A stretch of 64,000 bases of DNA, from NCBI RefSeq assembly GCF_000382125.1, contig NZ_KB907553.1:106676-170675 (forward strand), given 5' to 3'. Under the pieces are notes generated by a model, which was not told the DNA's origin, did no database searches, and saw only the letters and a list, made by a program, of their open reading frames with translations. Of this stretch, positions 57,384 through 64,000 are shown piece by piece. A program made the translations under genes and the position numbers. The number at the start of each line of letters is the position of its first letter. Within the stretch, counting starts at the first letter, position 1. The DNA comes from Eudoraea adriatica DSM 19308. Lineage in GTDB: Bacteria; Bacteroidota; Bacteroidia; Flavobacteriales; Flavobacteriaceae.

Positions 57384-57857
57384 ATGGCTACTGCATATAT
57401 TAGCACTCCTTTAGGAAGTGCAAAGCTGGAAGGTGATGAAAATGGCCTGAATACGGTCACTGTGCTGGAGCAGGATGAGCCGGAAAGTAAGATTATCCCT
57501 GATGTTCTGATAGATGCAGCCTATCAGTTAAATGAATATTTTGAAGGTAAACGTCAGAACTTTGATCTTTTGCTGAACCCGGAAGGAACTGAATTCCAAA
57601 AAAAGGTATGGTCCTTATTGTCTGAAATTCCATATGGGAAAACCTTGTCTTATTTAGAGCTTTCCAGGAGACTTGGAGATGTAAAAGCTATTCGTGCGGT
57701 TGCTTCGGCCAACGGAAAAAACCCATTATGGATAATTATCCCCTGCCACAGGGTAATTGGTTCAGATGGTTCATTAACAGGATATGCCGGTGGTTTGCAC
57801 CGCAAAAAATGGCTGTTAAACCACGAGAGTCCTTCCAGGCAACAATCTTTATTTTAA
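57384..57857 (+). CDS. ogt: Methylated-DNA--protein-cysteine methyltransferase
   Basis: A 157-residue DNA repair protein that removes alkyl groups from O6-alkylguanine. The catalytic Cys is C121 in IIPCHRVIGSDG, and PYGKTLSYLELSRRLG and VASANGKNPLWI form the helix-turn-helix and Asn-hinge. The N-terminal domain is short, as in Ogt. It starts immediately after the CNNM/CorC gene. Confidence 0.95.
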   Translation: MATAYISTPLGSAKLEGDENGLNTVTVLEQDEPESKIIPDVLIDAAYQLNEYFEGKRQNFDLLLNPEGTEFQKKVWSLLSEIPYGKTLSYLELSRRLGDVKAIRAVASANGKNPLWIIIPCHRVIGSDGSLTGYAGGLHRKKWLLNHESPSRQQSLF

Positions 57858-57982
57858 ATCTGCAGACTAAGCGGTTTGCAAAGGCATACTTTCCTAAACT
57901 TATTCGGTTTAAAATAAGTAATTCGTCGTTGTTTTATCCGTATTGACCTTATGGAGAAAAAAAAGAGCTGTTCCCGGAGCTT

Positions 57983-58016
57983 AAAAAACAAACCGTATGG
58001 TCGGTTCTTTGTTTTT
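57983..58016. terminator. Hairpin between convergent ogt and lipoprotein gene
   Basis: AAAAAACAAACCG pairs with CGGTT and TTTGTTTTT across the loop TATGGT, with a small bulge on the right arm. A run and T run flank it, and it lies directly against the stop codon of the minus-strand gene, so it can serve both convergent units. Confidence 0.6.
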
Positions 58017-59153
58017 CTAATTATCAATAAAACGCGTTGGTGCAAATTTCAAATTAGTATTCTTCAACAACCTGCCTTTTTCAGAAATAATAAGTACTCC
58101 TCCCTCCAGCGTTTCGACATTTACAAATTTGGCGTAGCCCATAAGGAACGTCTTGCTTTTTTCATTATAAGCAAAGGCAGTAAGCTCAATATCAAGCCCT
58201 AGTTCATCCTGAACTTGCTGAACAATGGAGGGCATATCAATAATTACATTCTCTTTTGTAATAAAATCGTAGGTAGCAGGGCCAAATGGAATTAATGAAG
58301 GCTGTGCATACAGATTGAGATAATAAAGTTTCTCGTTATAAATGGAGGCCACAGATTGGATAGGTCCTGCCAGGAAATACCTGTTTATTGAGAAGAGGTC
58401 TTGTTGTATTACATTGAGGGTCTGCAAATCATAGAGCGTTAATTCATAATCAGACGCCGAATTCCCGCTAAAAATGTACATCTCCCCATCTTTATTAATC
58501 AAAATGCTAGGGACCAGTTTTCCAAAATCAAAGGTTCTTATTATAAGGTTGCTCTCTGTGTCTAAAACAGCAAGTTTATAATTGGCCTCCTGATCCAAAT
58601 AGGTGACTAACAGCCGGCCATCGTAATATATAGGTTCAAATACATCATTAACATTGTACTCAATTATTAAATCTGTCTCCTGCTCAGTAGTAAGGTCTAT
58701 AGTCCTGATCCCATAGTTAGTAGACGCTTCGGGGTTGAAAAATCCCAGAAAAAGTTTGTTTTCCGAACTGGCTCCCCAGATAACCGATCTTTCATTGGAA
58801 ATTGTATAAAATTCGTTTAGAAAGGTGCTCTCTCCGGTTACATGATTTCTTTGTACCGCAGAAAAACTACCTGCTGCAAAGCTGAAAAAAGTAAGAACCT
58901 GAGATACCTGTCTTAAAGTGAGGTACTCCCGGTTAATATTACTTTCTTGTGTTAAGTTAAATAACTCCCCTTCATCTTGTGAACCATCATAATTATACTG
59001 AAAAACACTTTGAAAATTCTGGCCTATAACTATGTAATCCGGCATCTGTTCCTCAGAAACCATTTCGGGTCTATTGTCGTCATTTGTACAGCTTATAAAA
59101 AGGGAGCTAATAACCAGGAGGTGGAATACCCCCAAGATCTTATAAAATTTCAT
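58017..59153 (-). CDS. Secreted lipoprotein, unknown function
   Basis: A 378-residue lipoprotein: LLVISSLFISC ends in a lipobox, and the residues after Cys (TNDDN) are acidic, as in the surface-export signals of Bacteroidota lipoproteins. The rest consists of repeated short strand-turn units with aromatic and acidic residues (for example GSQDEGELFNL, YDGRLLVTYLDQEA, FSGNSASDYELTLYDL), consistent with a beta-propeller. I do not recognise a family. It is preceded on the same strand by a small lipoprotein gene (59340-59489). Confidence 0.7.
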   Translation of the reverse strand: MKFYKILGVFHLLVISSLFISCTNDDNRPEMVSEEQMPDYIVIGQNFQSVFQYNYDGSQDEGELFNLTQESNINREYLTLRQVSQVLTFFSFAAGSFSAVQRNHVTGESTFLNEFYTISNERSVIWGASSENKLFLGFFNPEASTNYGIRTIDLTTEQETDLIIEYNVNDVFEPIYYDGRLLVTYLDQEANYKLAVLDTESNLIIRTFDFGKLVPSILINKDGEMYIFSGNSASDYELTLYDLQTLNVIQQDLFSINRYFLAGPIQSVASIYNEKLYYLNLYAQPSLIPFGPATYDFITKENVIIDMPSIVQQVQDELGLDIELTAFAYNEKSKTFLMGYAKFVNVETLEGGVLIISEKGRLLKNTNLKFAPTRFIDN

Positions 59154-59749
59154 GCACTTTTTTTTTTAAAGATACATAATATCCTATTGTGAGCGGCCCA
59201 TGAGACAAAGAAGTTATTTCTTTAGAACTTTTACTTGTAAATAAAGTTTAGAACTTTGAGCTCTTGCAGGCAAGGACTATATTTAAGGTAAAATTTTAAT
59301 GCGCCTATGTGGTGCCTGCCTTATTTTAGTTAATGGTATTTACCCATTTTCCTGAGTGGGAGTAATTATTTCCAAATCTCCCTCATTGTCCGAATCGTCA
59401 TTTGTACAGGAGACAGAAAAACACAGAGAAAATACAAAAGCAAGCATGAATAACTTTTTGATCAGTTTAAAATAAGATTGTGGTTTCATAGCTATAATAA
59501 TTTAAAAGGCATTCTGGGGTTATTAAAACGTTTTTTCCGTTTATTTATTGAATTTTAAGATTGTAATTCGATAAACTGCAAATATCCTGCATTACCAATA
59601 TGTATCTTGGATAAAACTACTTAGCAGGGAAAGCCAAAAGTTTCTGAATATTGTTCCTATCTTTAGTTTTAAAGTTCAAAAAATTAAACTCTAGCTATAC
59701 TATTAGTCTATTAAGGTTGAAAATGAAACTACTTTAAAAATTGATTGGC
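59154..59749. other. Intergenic region with one small gene
   Basis: About 600 bases between a lipoprotein gene and the exonuclease gene. It holds the 49-codon lipoprotein frame at 59340-59489. Nothing was recognised in 59154-59339 or 59490-59749. Confidence 0.6.
59340..59489 (-). CDS. Small lipoprotein (49 residues)
   Basis: ATG at 59487-59489 on the minus strand gives a 49-residue product ending at TAA (59340-59342). It has a basic start (MKPQSYFKLIKK), a hydrophobic signal (LFMLAFVFSLCFSVSC) ending in a lipobox Cys, then TNDDSDNEGDLEIITPTQENG-like acidic sequence (shown only in part). The Cys and following TNDD repeat the lipobox of the larger lipoprotein 186 bases downstream, so the two may be secreted as a pair. 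It is below the usual length cut-off for gene callers and has no known family. Confidence 0.65.
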   Translation of the reverse strand: MKPQSYFKLIKKLFMLAFVFSLCFSVSCTNDDSDNEGDLEIITPTQENG

Positions 59750-60463
59750 ATGTTACAGAAACTAAATCTTGAGGATATCCTTTTTTTAGATATCGAAACT
59801 GTTCCTGAAGTAGCGAAGTATGCGGACTTAGATGACTATAAAAAAGAACTATGGGGACAGAAATCACAGTATCAGCGCAAAGATGAATTCACAGCGGAAG
59901 AATTTTACGAAAGGGCCGGAATTTGGGCAGAATTTGGCAAAATAATATGTATTTCCGTAGGCTATTTTTTGATTAAAGATGGGGTTAGAAATTTCAGGGT
60001 TACGACATTTCAGGGGGACGAAGTAAGGCTTCTGAAAGACTTTAAAAAATTGCTTAACGAACATTTCAGCCGTCCAAAAAATCTGCTATGTGCACATAAT
60101 GGGAAAGAATTTGATTTCCCATATATAGCGCGAAGATTAATTATCAATAGTATTTCGCTCCCTTATAAGCTGGACCTTTTTGGAAAAAAACCCTGGGAAG
60201 TGCCTCATTTGGACACAATGGAGTTATGGAAATTTGGAGATTTTAAGCATTATACCTCCCTGAAACTTATGGCCAATATTCTGGGTATCCCTTCTCCCAA
60301 AGAAGATATGGATGGTAGTATGGTAAGAGATGTTTATTATGAAGAAGGTGATTTGGATCGCATAGTGACTTATTGTGAACTAGATGTTATCACTTTAGTA
60401 CAGGTCTTTCTAAGACTTCGCAATGATGACTTATTGACTGAAAACCAAATCTTTCATATTTAG
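59750..60463 (+). CDS. Predicted 3'-5' exonuclease of the PolB-exonuclease type
   Basis: A 237-residue protein from the ATG at 59750 (a TTG upstream is in frame but not needed). It has the DEDD exonuclease motifs: LFLDIETVPE (DxE), CAHNGKEFDFPYIARR (second Asp), and TYCELDVITLVQVFLRL (final Asp). The family (PF10108, DNA polymerase B-like exonuclease) is widespread in Bacteroidota and is thought to act in DNA processing. It is the last ordinary gene before the cassette-like region. Confidence 0.88.
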   Translation: MLQKLNLEDILFLDIETVPEVAKYADLDDYKKELWGQKSQYQRKDEFTAEEFYERAGIWAEFGKIICISVGYFLIKDGVRNFRVTTFQGDEVRLLKDFKKLLNEHFSRPKNLLCAHNGKEFDFPYIARRLIINSISLPYKLDLFGKKPWEVPHLDTMELWKFGDFKHYTSLKLMANILGIPSPKEDMDGSMVRDVYYEEGDLDRIVTYCELDVITLVQVFLRLRNDDLLTENQIFHI

Positions 60464-60598
60464 AATTATTCCTCCAGCCAGCTTGAGATTTCTCTTTCAC
60501 AAAGAACACTTTTAAGTCACTCTCTCTAATTGGGGGTCTTGTATTAAATATATTATACTCATAATCTTAGTTGTACTATCTTAGTTTATATAAAAGAT

Positions 60599-60632
60599 AT
60601 ATAGTTAATAACTATATCCAATTGTTGGCAAC
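60599..60632 (+). repeat. Left boundary of the cassette-like array (possible attI-like site)
   Basis: ATATAGTT (60599-60606) and AACTATAT (60610-60617) form a perfect inverted repeat, and seven bases later comes GTTGGCAAC (60624-60632), the core box where the first cassette-like unit begins. No second arm of an attC-type repeat was found to the left, so this looks like the junction between ordinary chromosome and the first unit. Confidence 0.45.
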
Positions 60633-60648
60633 AATTTAAGAAAACTGA

Positions 60649-61281
60649 ATGAAAAAAGGGATTATACTAGCAATTACGATTATAGGATGGATAACATTAT
60701 CTGTCCGACTTTATTTGAGAATTACGGAATATGATTTTTCTGCTTTTGAATCTACAATTCAATTCTTTAGTTATTTCACGATTCTGACTAATTTATTTGT
60801 TACTATCTATTGTACGAATCAATTATTGAGACCTAACGAAAAGAGTACATCTATCTTAAATAAACCAGAAACTCTCACGGCTTTAATGGTTTTTATAATG
60901 ATAGTAGGATTAGTTTATCACGTTGCACTAAAACCGATATGGAATCCAGAAGGAATACAAATGATATTAAGTGAAATATGCCACACATTTATTCCTCTAT
61001 GCACATTTATACTTTGGATTATTTCAGACAACAAAAAGACAATTGAATTAAAAAGACTATTGAAATGGTTATTGTATCCTATTGTATACATTGTCTTTGT
61101 TTTGATAAGAGGAAGTTTCTCTAATTTTTATCCATATCCCTTTTTGGATGTACAAACATTAGGAATTGGTAAAGTCTTAACCAACAGTCTATTTCTGTTG
61201 GTTGTTATGGCAGTATTTCTAGTGTTATTTTACTTTATTGGAAAGAAATTATCGAAAAAAACTGTTGCCAACAATGTATAA
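60649..61281 (+). CDS. Pr6Pr-type six-helix membrane protein (first cassette)
   Basis: A 210-residue protein with about six membrane segments and the family feature TIQFFSYFTILTNLFVTIYC, with the FxxFT-type motif in the second segment and HTFIPLCTFILW later. The family is named Pr6Pr and has no established function. It starts 25 bases after the cassette boundary, and its stop TAA (61279-61281) lies inside the left arm of the first attC-like repeat. Hand counts of two 60-base stretches gave 25-30% G+C, lower than hemB stretches (32-50%). A basic C-terminal tail (GKKLSKKT) ends the protein. Confidence 0.8.
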   Translation: MKKGIILAITIIGWITLSVRLYLRITEYDFSAFESTIQFFSYFTILTNLFVTIYCTNQLLRPNEKSTSILNKPETLTALMVFIMIVGLVYHVALKPIWNPEGIQMILSEICHTFIPLCTFILWIISDNKKTIELKRLLKWLLYPIVYIVFVLIRGSFSNFYPYPFLDVQTLGIGKVLTNSLFLLVVMAVFLVLFYFIGKKLSKKTVANNV

Positions 61282-61400
61282 AAATAATAGCGGGTTTATC
61301 GCTAAAACTAAAGTAAGTAAATATAATAAAGGTCTTTGTTTAACTGAAAAGTTAGTGCGTGAAAATCCGCTACTATTCTTATACTAGACCGTTGTATGCC
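61264..61400 (+). repeat. attC-like imperfect inverted repeat 1
   Basis: The repeat runs from GTTGCCAAC (61264-61272) to GTTGTATGCC (61391-61400). The inner arms GTATAAAAATAATAGCGG (from 61276) and CCGCTACTATTCTTATAC (61368-61385) pair at 16 of 18 positions, with A-C mismatches at two fixed places. CAAC-to-GTTG distance is 126 bases. The left part shares CAACA-TGTATAAAA and the right part AAATCCGCTACT and AGACCGTTG with the second copy at 63870, while the middle is unrelated. Confidence 0.65.
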
Positions 61401-61466
61401 ATGCTGAAAGAACAAAAGAGCTGTTTTATTGCCAACGTTAGAATTACATTAATAAGAAGGAGTATT
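61282..61466. other. Gap between the two cassette genes
   Basis: It contains most of repeat 1 (to 61400) and the leader of the sulfatase gene. An open frame runs through it (from 61359), but it translates the right arm of the repeat and is not considered coding. Confidence 0.6.
61455..61462 (+). promoter_or_regulatory. Shine-Dalgarno sequence of the sulfatase gene
   Basis: AGAAGGAG four bases before ATG 61467. Such a strong site is unusual in Bacteroidota genes of this window, and it fixes the start of the lipoprotein signal. Confidence 0.7.
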
Positions 61467-63854
61467 ATGAAATTTAAAAAACACTTAATAGCCATCCTTG
61501 GCTTAGGAATACTGATAACAGGGTGTAATCCTCAAAAAAATCCTGATCATTCAGAAAACCTGCAAAAGCAGGACGGGAGGGTTCTCCCATTTCCAAGAAT
61601 TGCTTCTGAAAGCCAGACAGGCCAAACCTTGGCCGAAAGTAAATTAGCACCATGGCCAAACAACAAACACCTGGCTGATGATGCTCCTAATGTACTTATT
61701 GTTTTGATAGATGATGTTGGTTTCGGGGTTTCAGAAACATTTGGAGGGGAAGTAGCCACACCTACGCTTACAAAACTAGCAAACGAAGGAATTATGTATA
61801 ACCGATTCCATACCACTTCAATCTGTTCTCCTACTCGGGCTTCTTTGCTAACTGGAAGAAACCACACAAGAGTGTCATCTGGCACCATTGCAGAACGAGC
61901 TGTTAATTTTGATGGATATACAGGCGTCATCCCCAAAACTTCAGCTACCGTAGCCGAAGTGCTTAAAAACTATGGTTACCATACTGCTGCCTTTGGAAAA
62001 TGGCATAATTCACCTGCCAACCAAACTACGTCAATGGGACCAAAAGACTTTTGGCCAAATGGCTATGGATTTGAATATTTCTATGGATTTTTAGCGGGAG
62101 AAACCTCCCAATATGAACCACGATTATTTGAAAATTATAATGCCATTGAACCTCCCCACGACCCTAATTATCATTTGACAGAAGATATGGCAGAGCAAGG
62201 TCTTAAGTGGTTGGGAGAGCACAAAGCCTATTCGCCAGACAAGCCTTTTTTCATGTACTGGGCTCCGGGAGCCGCTCATGGTCCACATCATATTTTTAAA
62301 GAATGGTCAGAGAAATACAAAGACAAGTTTGATGGAGGTTGGGATGAATACAGAGCAAGAGTCTTTCAACGTCAGTTAGCTATGGGAATAATTCCTGAGG
62401 GGACTGAATTAACGGAAAGAGACTCCACAATGGTCGCATGGGATGATATTCCTGAAGATGAAAAAGAGTTTCAATTGCGCTTAATGGAAGTGTTTGCAGG
62501 TTTTGTAGAACATACGGATGTGCAAGTAGGTAAGCTAATCGACGGTATGGATGCTATGGGCTACAAAGACAACACCATCGTGATTTACATTTTTGGCGAT
62601 AACGGTTCTAGTGCAGAAGGACAAAACGGCAGTATAAGTGAGTTGCTAGCTCAAAACCAGATACCTAACACCATTAGTCAACAAATGGCTGCATTGGACA
62701 AAATTGGTGGCTTAGATGCGCTAGGAACCAACAAGGTAGAAAACATGTATCATTCTGGTTGGGCATGGGCAGGAAGTACTCCGTTTAGAAGCACAAAATT
62801 GGTTGCAGCGCATTTTGGAGGAACACGAAACCCGATGGTGATTTCCTGGCCCAAAAGAATAAAACCTGACAAGGAAATTCGCAGCCAATTTCTTCATGTA
62901 AATGACATTGTTCCCACGCTGTATGATATTATAGGTATACAACATCCTGAAATTGTTAATGGCTTTGAGCAAGACCAGATGGATGGAAAAAGTTTTGCAC
63001 AAACATTTACCAACCCCAATGCAGAGAATTTAAAAAAGACCCAATTTTTTGATAATAACGGTAGTCGTGGAGTTTATCATGAGGGTTGGTTTGCAAGTAC
63101 ATTTGGCCCACTGCGCCCTTGGGTTTCTGCACAAAAAGGATTAGAAGACTGGAACTCAAATGAAGACGTTTGGCAGCTTTATGATTTGAAAAATGATTTC
63201 TCACAAGCGCATGATCTTTCAGCCGAATATCCAGAAAAACTAGCTGAACTAAAAGAACTGTTTTTAAATGAAGCCAAGGAAAATAAAGATTTCCCCATTG
63301 GTGCGGGTATTTGGTTAAGGCTGCATCCGGAAGATGTGATTACCTCACCCTATACCGAATGGACATTTAACCAAACCACAACAAGGATGCCGGAATTTGC
63401 TGCACCAGGTCTTGGTAAAAAAAGTAATACCGTGGTGATAGATCTGGAGGTAAAAGAAAACCAAAGTGGTGTATTATATGCGCTCGGTGGAAGCGCTGGT
63501 GGATTAACTTGCTACATGGATAATGGCTATTTAAAATACGAATACAACATGATGATTATCCACCAATTTAAAGTGAGCAGTAAAAATAAAATTGGTATGG
63601 GTAAGCATGAATTTGAGATTACCACAAAGATAAAAGACAATAAGCCTGGAGCACCAGCAACGATCACTTTGAAAGTAGATGGTAAAGAAGTTGGTGCCAT
63701 GACCACTTTGGGTACAGTGCCAGCGGCATTTTCAGCTAGTGAAACTTTGGATATTGGTACAGATTTAGGCTCGCCTGTTTCCTTCGATTATTTTGAAAAG
63801 GCACCATTTAAGTTTAACGGCACAATCAATTCTGTTTATATCAAATTATTGTAA
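61467..63854 (+). CDS. Lipoprotein arylsulfatase (second cassette)
   Basis: A 795-residue sulfatase. The start is taken at ATG 61467, which follows a Shine-Dalgarno site and opens the signal MKFKKHLIAILGLGILITGC with its lipobox. The catalytic Cys is C120 in the motif ICSPTRASLLTGR (CxPxR), which must be converted to formylglycine by a separate maturase. Other active-site segments are LIDDVGFGVSET (metal ligands), AFGKWHNSP, and FGDNGSSAEG. A C-terminal domain of ~130 residues follows. Length and motifs fit the S1 arylsulfatase family; the sulfated substrate is unknown. No sulfatase maturase gene is in the window. Confidence 0.9.
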   Translation: MKFKKHLIAILGLGILITGCNPQKNPDHSENLQKQDGRVLPFPRIASESQTGQTLAESKLAPWPNNKHLADDAPNVLIVLIDDVGFGVSETFGGEVATPTLTKLANEGIMYNRFHTTSICSPTRASLLTGRNHTRVSSGTIAERAVNFDGYTGVIPKTSATVAEVLKNYGYHTAAFGKWHNSPANQTTSMGPKDFWPNGYGFEYFYGFLAGETSQYEPRLFENYNAIEPPHDPNYHLTEDMAEQGLKWLGEHKAYSPDKPFFMYWAPGAAHGPHHIFKEWSEKYKDKFDGGWDEYRARVFQRQLAMGIIPEGTELTERDSTMVAWDDIPEDEKEFQLRLMEVFAGFVEHTDVQVGKLIDGMDAMGYKDNTIVIYIFGDNGSSAEGQNGSISELLAQNQIPNTISQQMAALDKIGGLDALGTNKVENMYHSGWAWAGSTPFRSTKLVAAHFGGTRNPMVISWPKRIKPDKEIRSQFLHVNDIVPTLYDIIGIQHPEIVNGFEQDQMDGKSFAQTFTNPNAENLKKTQFFDNNGSRGVYHEGWFASTFGPLRPWVSAQKGLEDWNSNEDVWQLYDLKNDFSQAHDLSAEYPEKLAELKELFLNEAKENKDFPIGAGIWLRLHPEDVITSPYTEWTFNQTTTRMPEFAAPGLGKKSNTVVIDLEVKENQSGVLYALGGSAGGLTCYMDNGYLKYEYNMMIIHQFKVSSKNKIGMGKHEFEITTKIKDNKPGAPATITLKVDGKEVGAMTTLGTVPAAFSASETLDIGTDLGSPVSFDYFEKAPFKFNGTINSVYIKLL

Positions 63855-63869
63855 ATGAAAAGAAAGCAC

Positions 63870-64000
63870 GGCATACAACATTGTATAAAAGCAATAGCGG
63901 TTTAGGTGCGAACTTGAACCGCTTTTTGTATCTATTTAAGTATCTTGCTATCTGGCAGTTTAGTGGCCTAAATCCGCTACTGCTCATATGCAGACCGTTG
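63870..64000 (+). repeat. attC-like imperfect inverted repeat 2 (cut by window edge)
   Basis: It begins at GGCATACAAC (63870-63879), the complement of the first bases of the sulfatase unit, and the last visible bases are ACCGTTG, so the expected TATGCC or equivalent lies outside. GTATAAAAGCAATAGCGG (63883-63900) pairs with CCGCTACTGCTCATATGC at 14 of 18 positions. The distance CAAC to GTTG is 125 bases, one less than in repeat 1. A second internal inverted repeat AGCGGTT/AACCGCT lies near its left arm (63895-63922). Confidence 0.65.

Larger units (their letters stand above)
60624..64000 (+). mobile_element. Integron-like gene cassette array (two units, right end open)
   Basis: Two gene units in the same orientation, each running from a GTTG box to a ~125-base imperfect inverted repeat. 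Unit 1: 60624-61390 (Pr6Pr-type membrane protein). Unit 2: 61391 to at least 63996 (sulfatase). For each unit the left arm of its terminal repeat is complementary to its own first bases: GTTGGCAAC versus GTTGCCAAC, and GTTGTATGCCATGC versus GCACGGCATACAAC (13 of 14). This reciprocal relation is expected for integron cassettes, because the attC core is rebuilt when the circle closes. No integrase is in the window, and the core boxes match GTTRRRY only in part. The array may continue past 64000. Confidence 0.65.

Noticed and set aside
60624..60632. Complementarity of GTTGGCAAC with GTTGCCAAC as stand-alone proof of a cassette
   Set aside because: GTTG-G-CAAC is almost self-complementary, so this match alone would be weak; the stronger evidence is unit 2 (13 of 14 bases) and the similarity of the two repeats.
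61359..61466. N-terminal extension of the sulfatase
   Set aside because: The residues encoded here come from the right arm of the repeat, and a strong Shine-Dalgarno site and lipoprotein signal mark the start at 61467.

Overview
The window looks like a chromosomal segment of a member of the Flavobacteriaceae (phylum Bacteroidota). The evidence is the set of protein families, moderately AT-rich DNA, several upstream boxes matching the Bacteroidota -7 promoter motif TAnnTTTG, few Shine-Dalgarno sequences, and secreted or lipoprotein genes with SC-TNDD-type lipoboxes. No rRNA, tRNA, CRISPR array, insertion sequence or phage gene was recognised. All family calls come from reading motifs; no database search was run.

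Layout. 1-6722: sugar or polyol oxidation genes (cut-off Gfo/Idh/MocA oxidoreductase, nucleoside-type MFS permease, DinB protein, two exported TIM-barrel isomerases, a GMC dehydrogenase with its subunit-3 partner). 7298-10883: class I ribonucleotide reductase nrdA and nrdB. 10884-12379: the longest gap, with a possible 46-residue membrane peptide and a strong minus-strand terminator. 12380-15100: LytTR response regulator and TPR histidine kinase. 15093-24957: housekeeping genes (MarC, CtpA, dCMP deaminase, HupE-like, DnaJ/TerB, bacilliredoxin, PlsC, HD protein, Gfo/Idh/MocA, radical SAM). 25014-35766: minus-strand run of a secreted unknown, enoyl-CoA hydratase, NtrY-like kinase, HemJ and two tandem sortilin-like beta-propeller proteins. 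36055-46483: bestrophin, GH30 glycosidase, MATE pump, ferrochelatase, a 1174-residue TraB/GumN protein, a DUF1460 protein and a ThuA protein. 46535-54847: AraC regulator divergent from hemA-hemC-hemD-hemE-GNAT-hemF-PhzF-hemB. 54873-60463: beta-lactamase-type hydrolase, CNNM/CorC protein, Ogt, two lipoproteins, a PolB-like exonuclease.

Heme synthesis is almost complete here: HemA, HemB, HemC, HemD, HemE, HemF, HemJ and HemH are present, and only HemL was not seen. Together they describe the glutamyl-tRNA to protoporphyrin to heme route with an oxygen-dependent HemF.

The most interesting segment is the right end, 60624-64000. Two genes, a Pr6Pr-type membrane protein and a lipoprotein sulfatase, each begin at a GTTG box and end in a ~125-base imperfect inverted repeat. 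The outer arm of each repeat is complementary to the first bases of its own gene unit. This is the organisation of integron gene cassettes with attC sites, but the core boxes depart from the classical GTTRRRY and no integrase is in the window. The two repeats differ by compensatory base-pair changes in the stem, which suggests that the folded strand is what is conserved.
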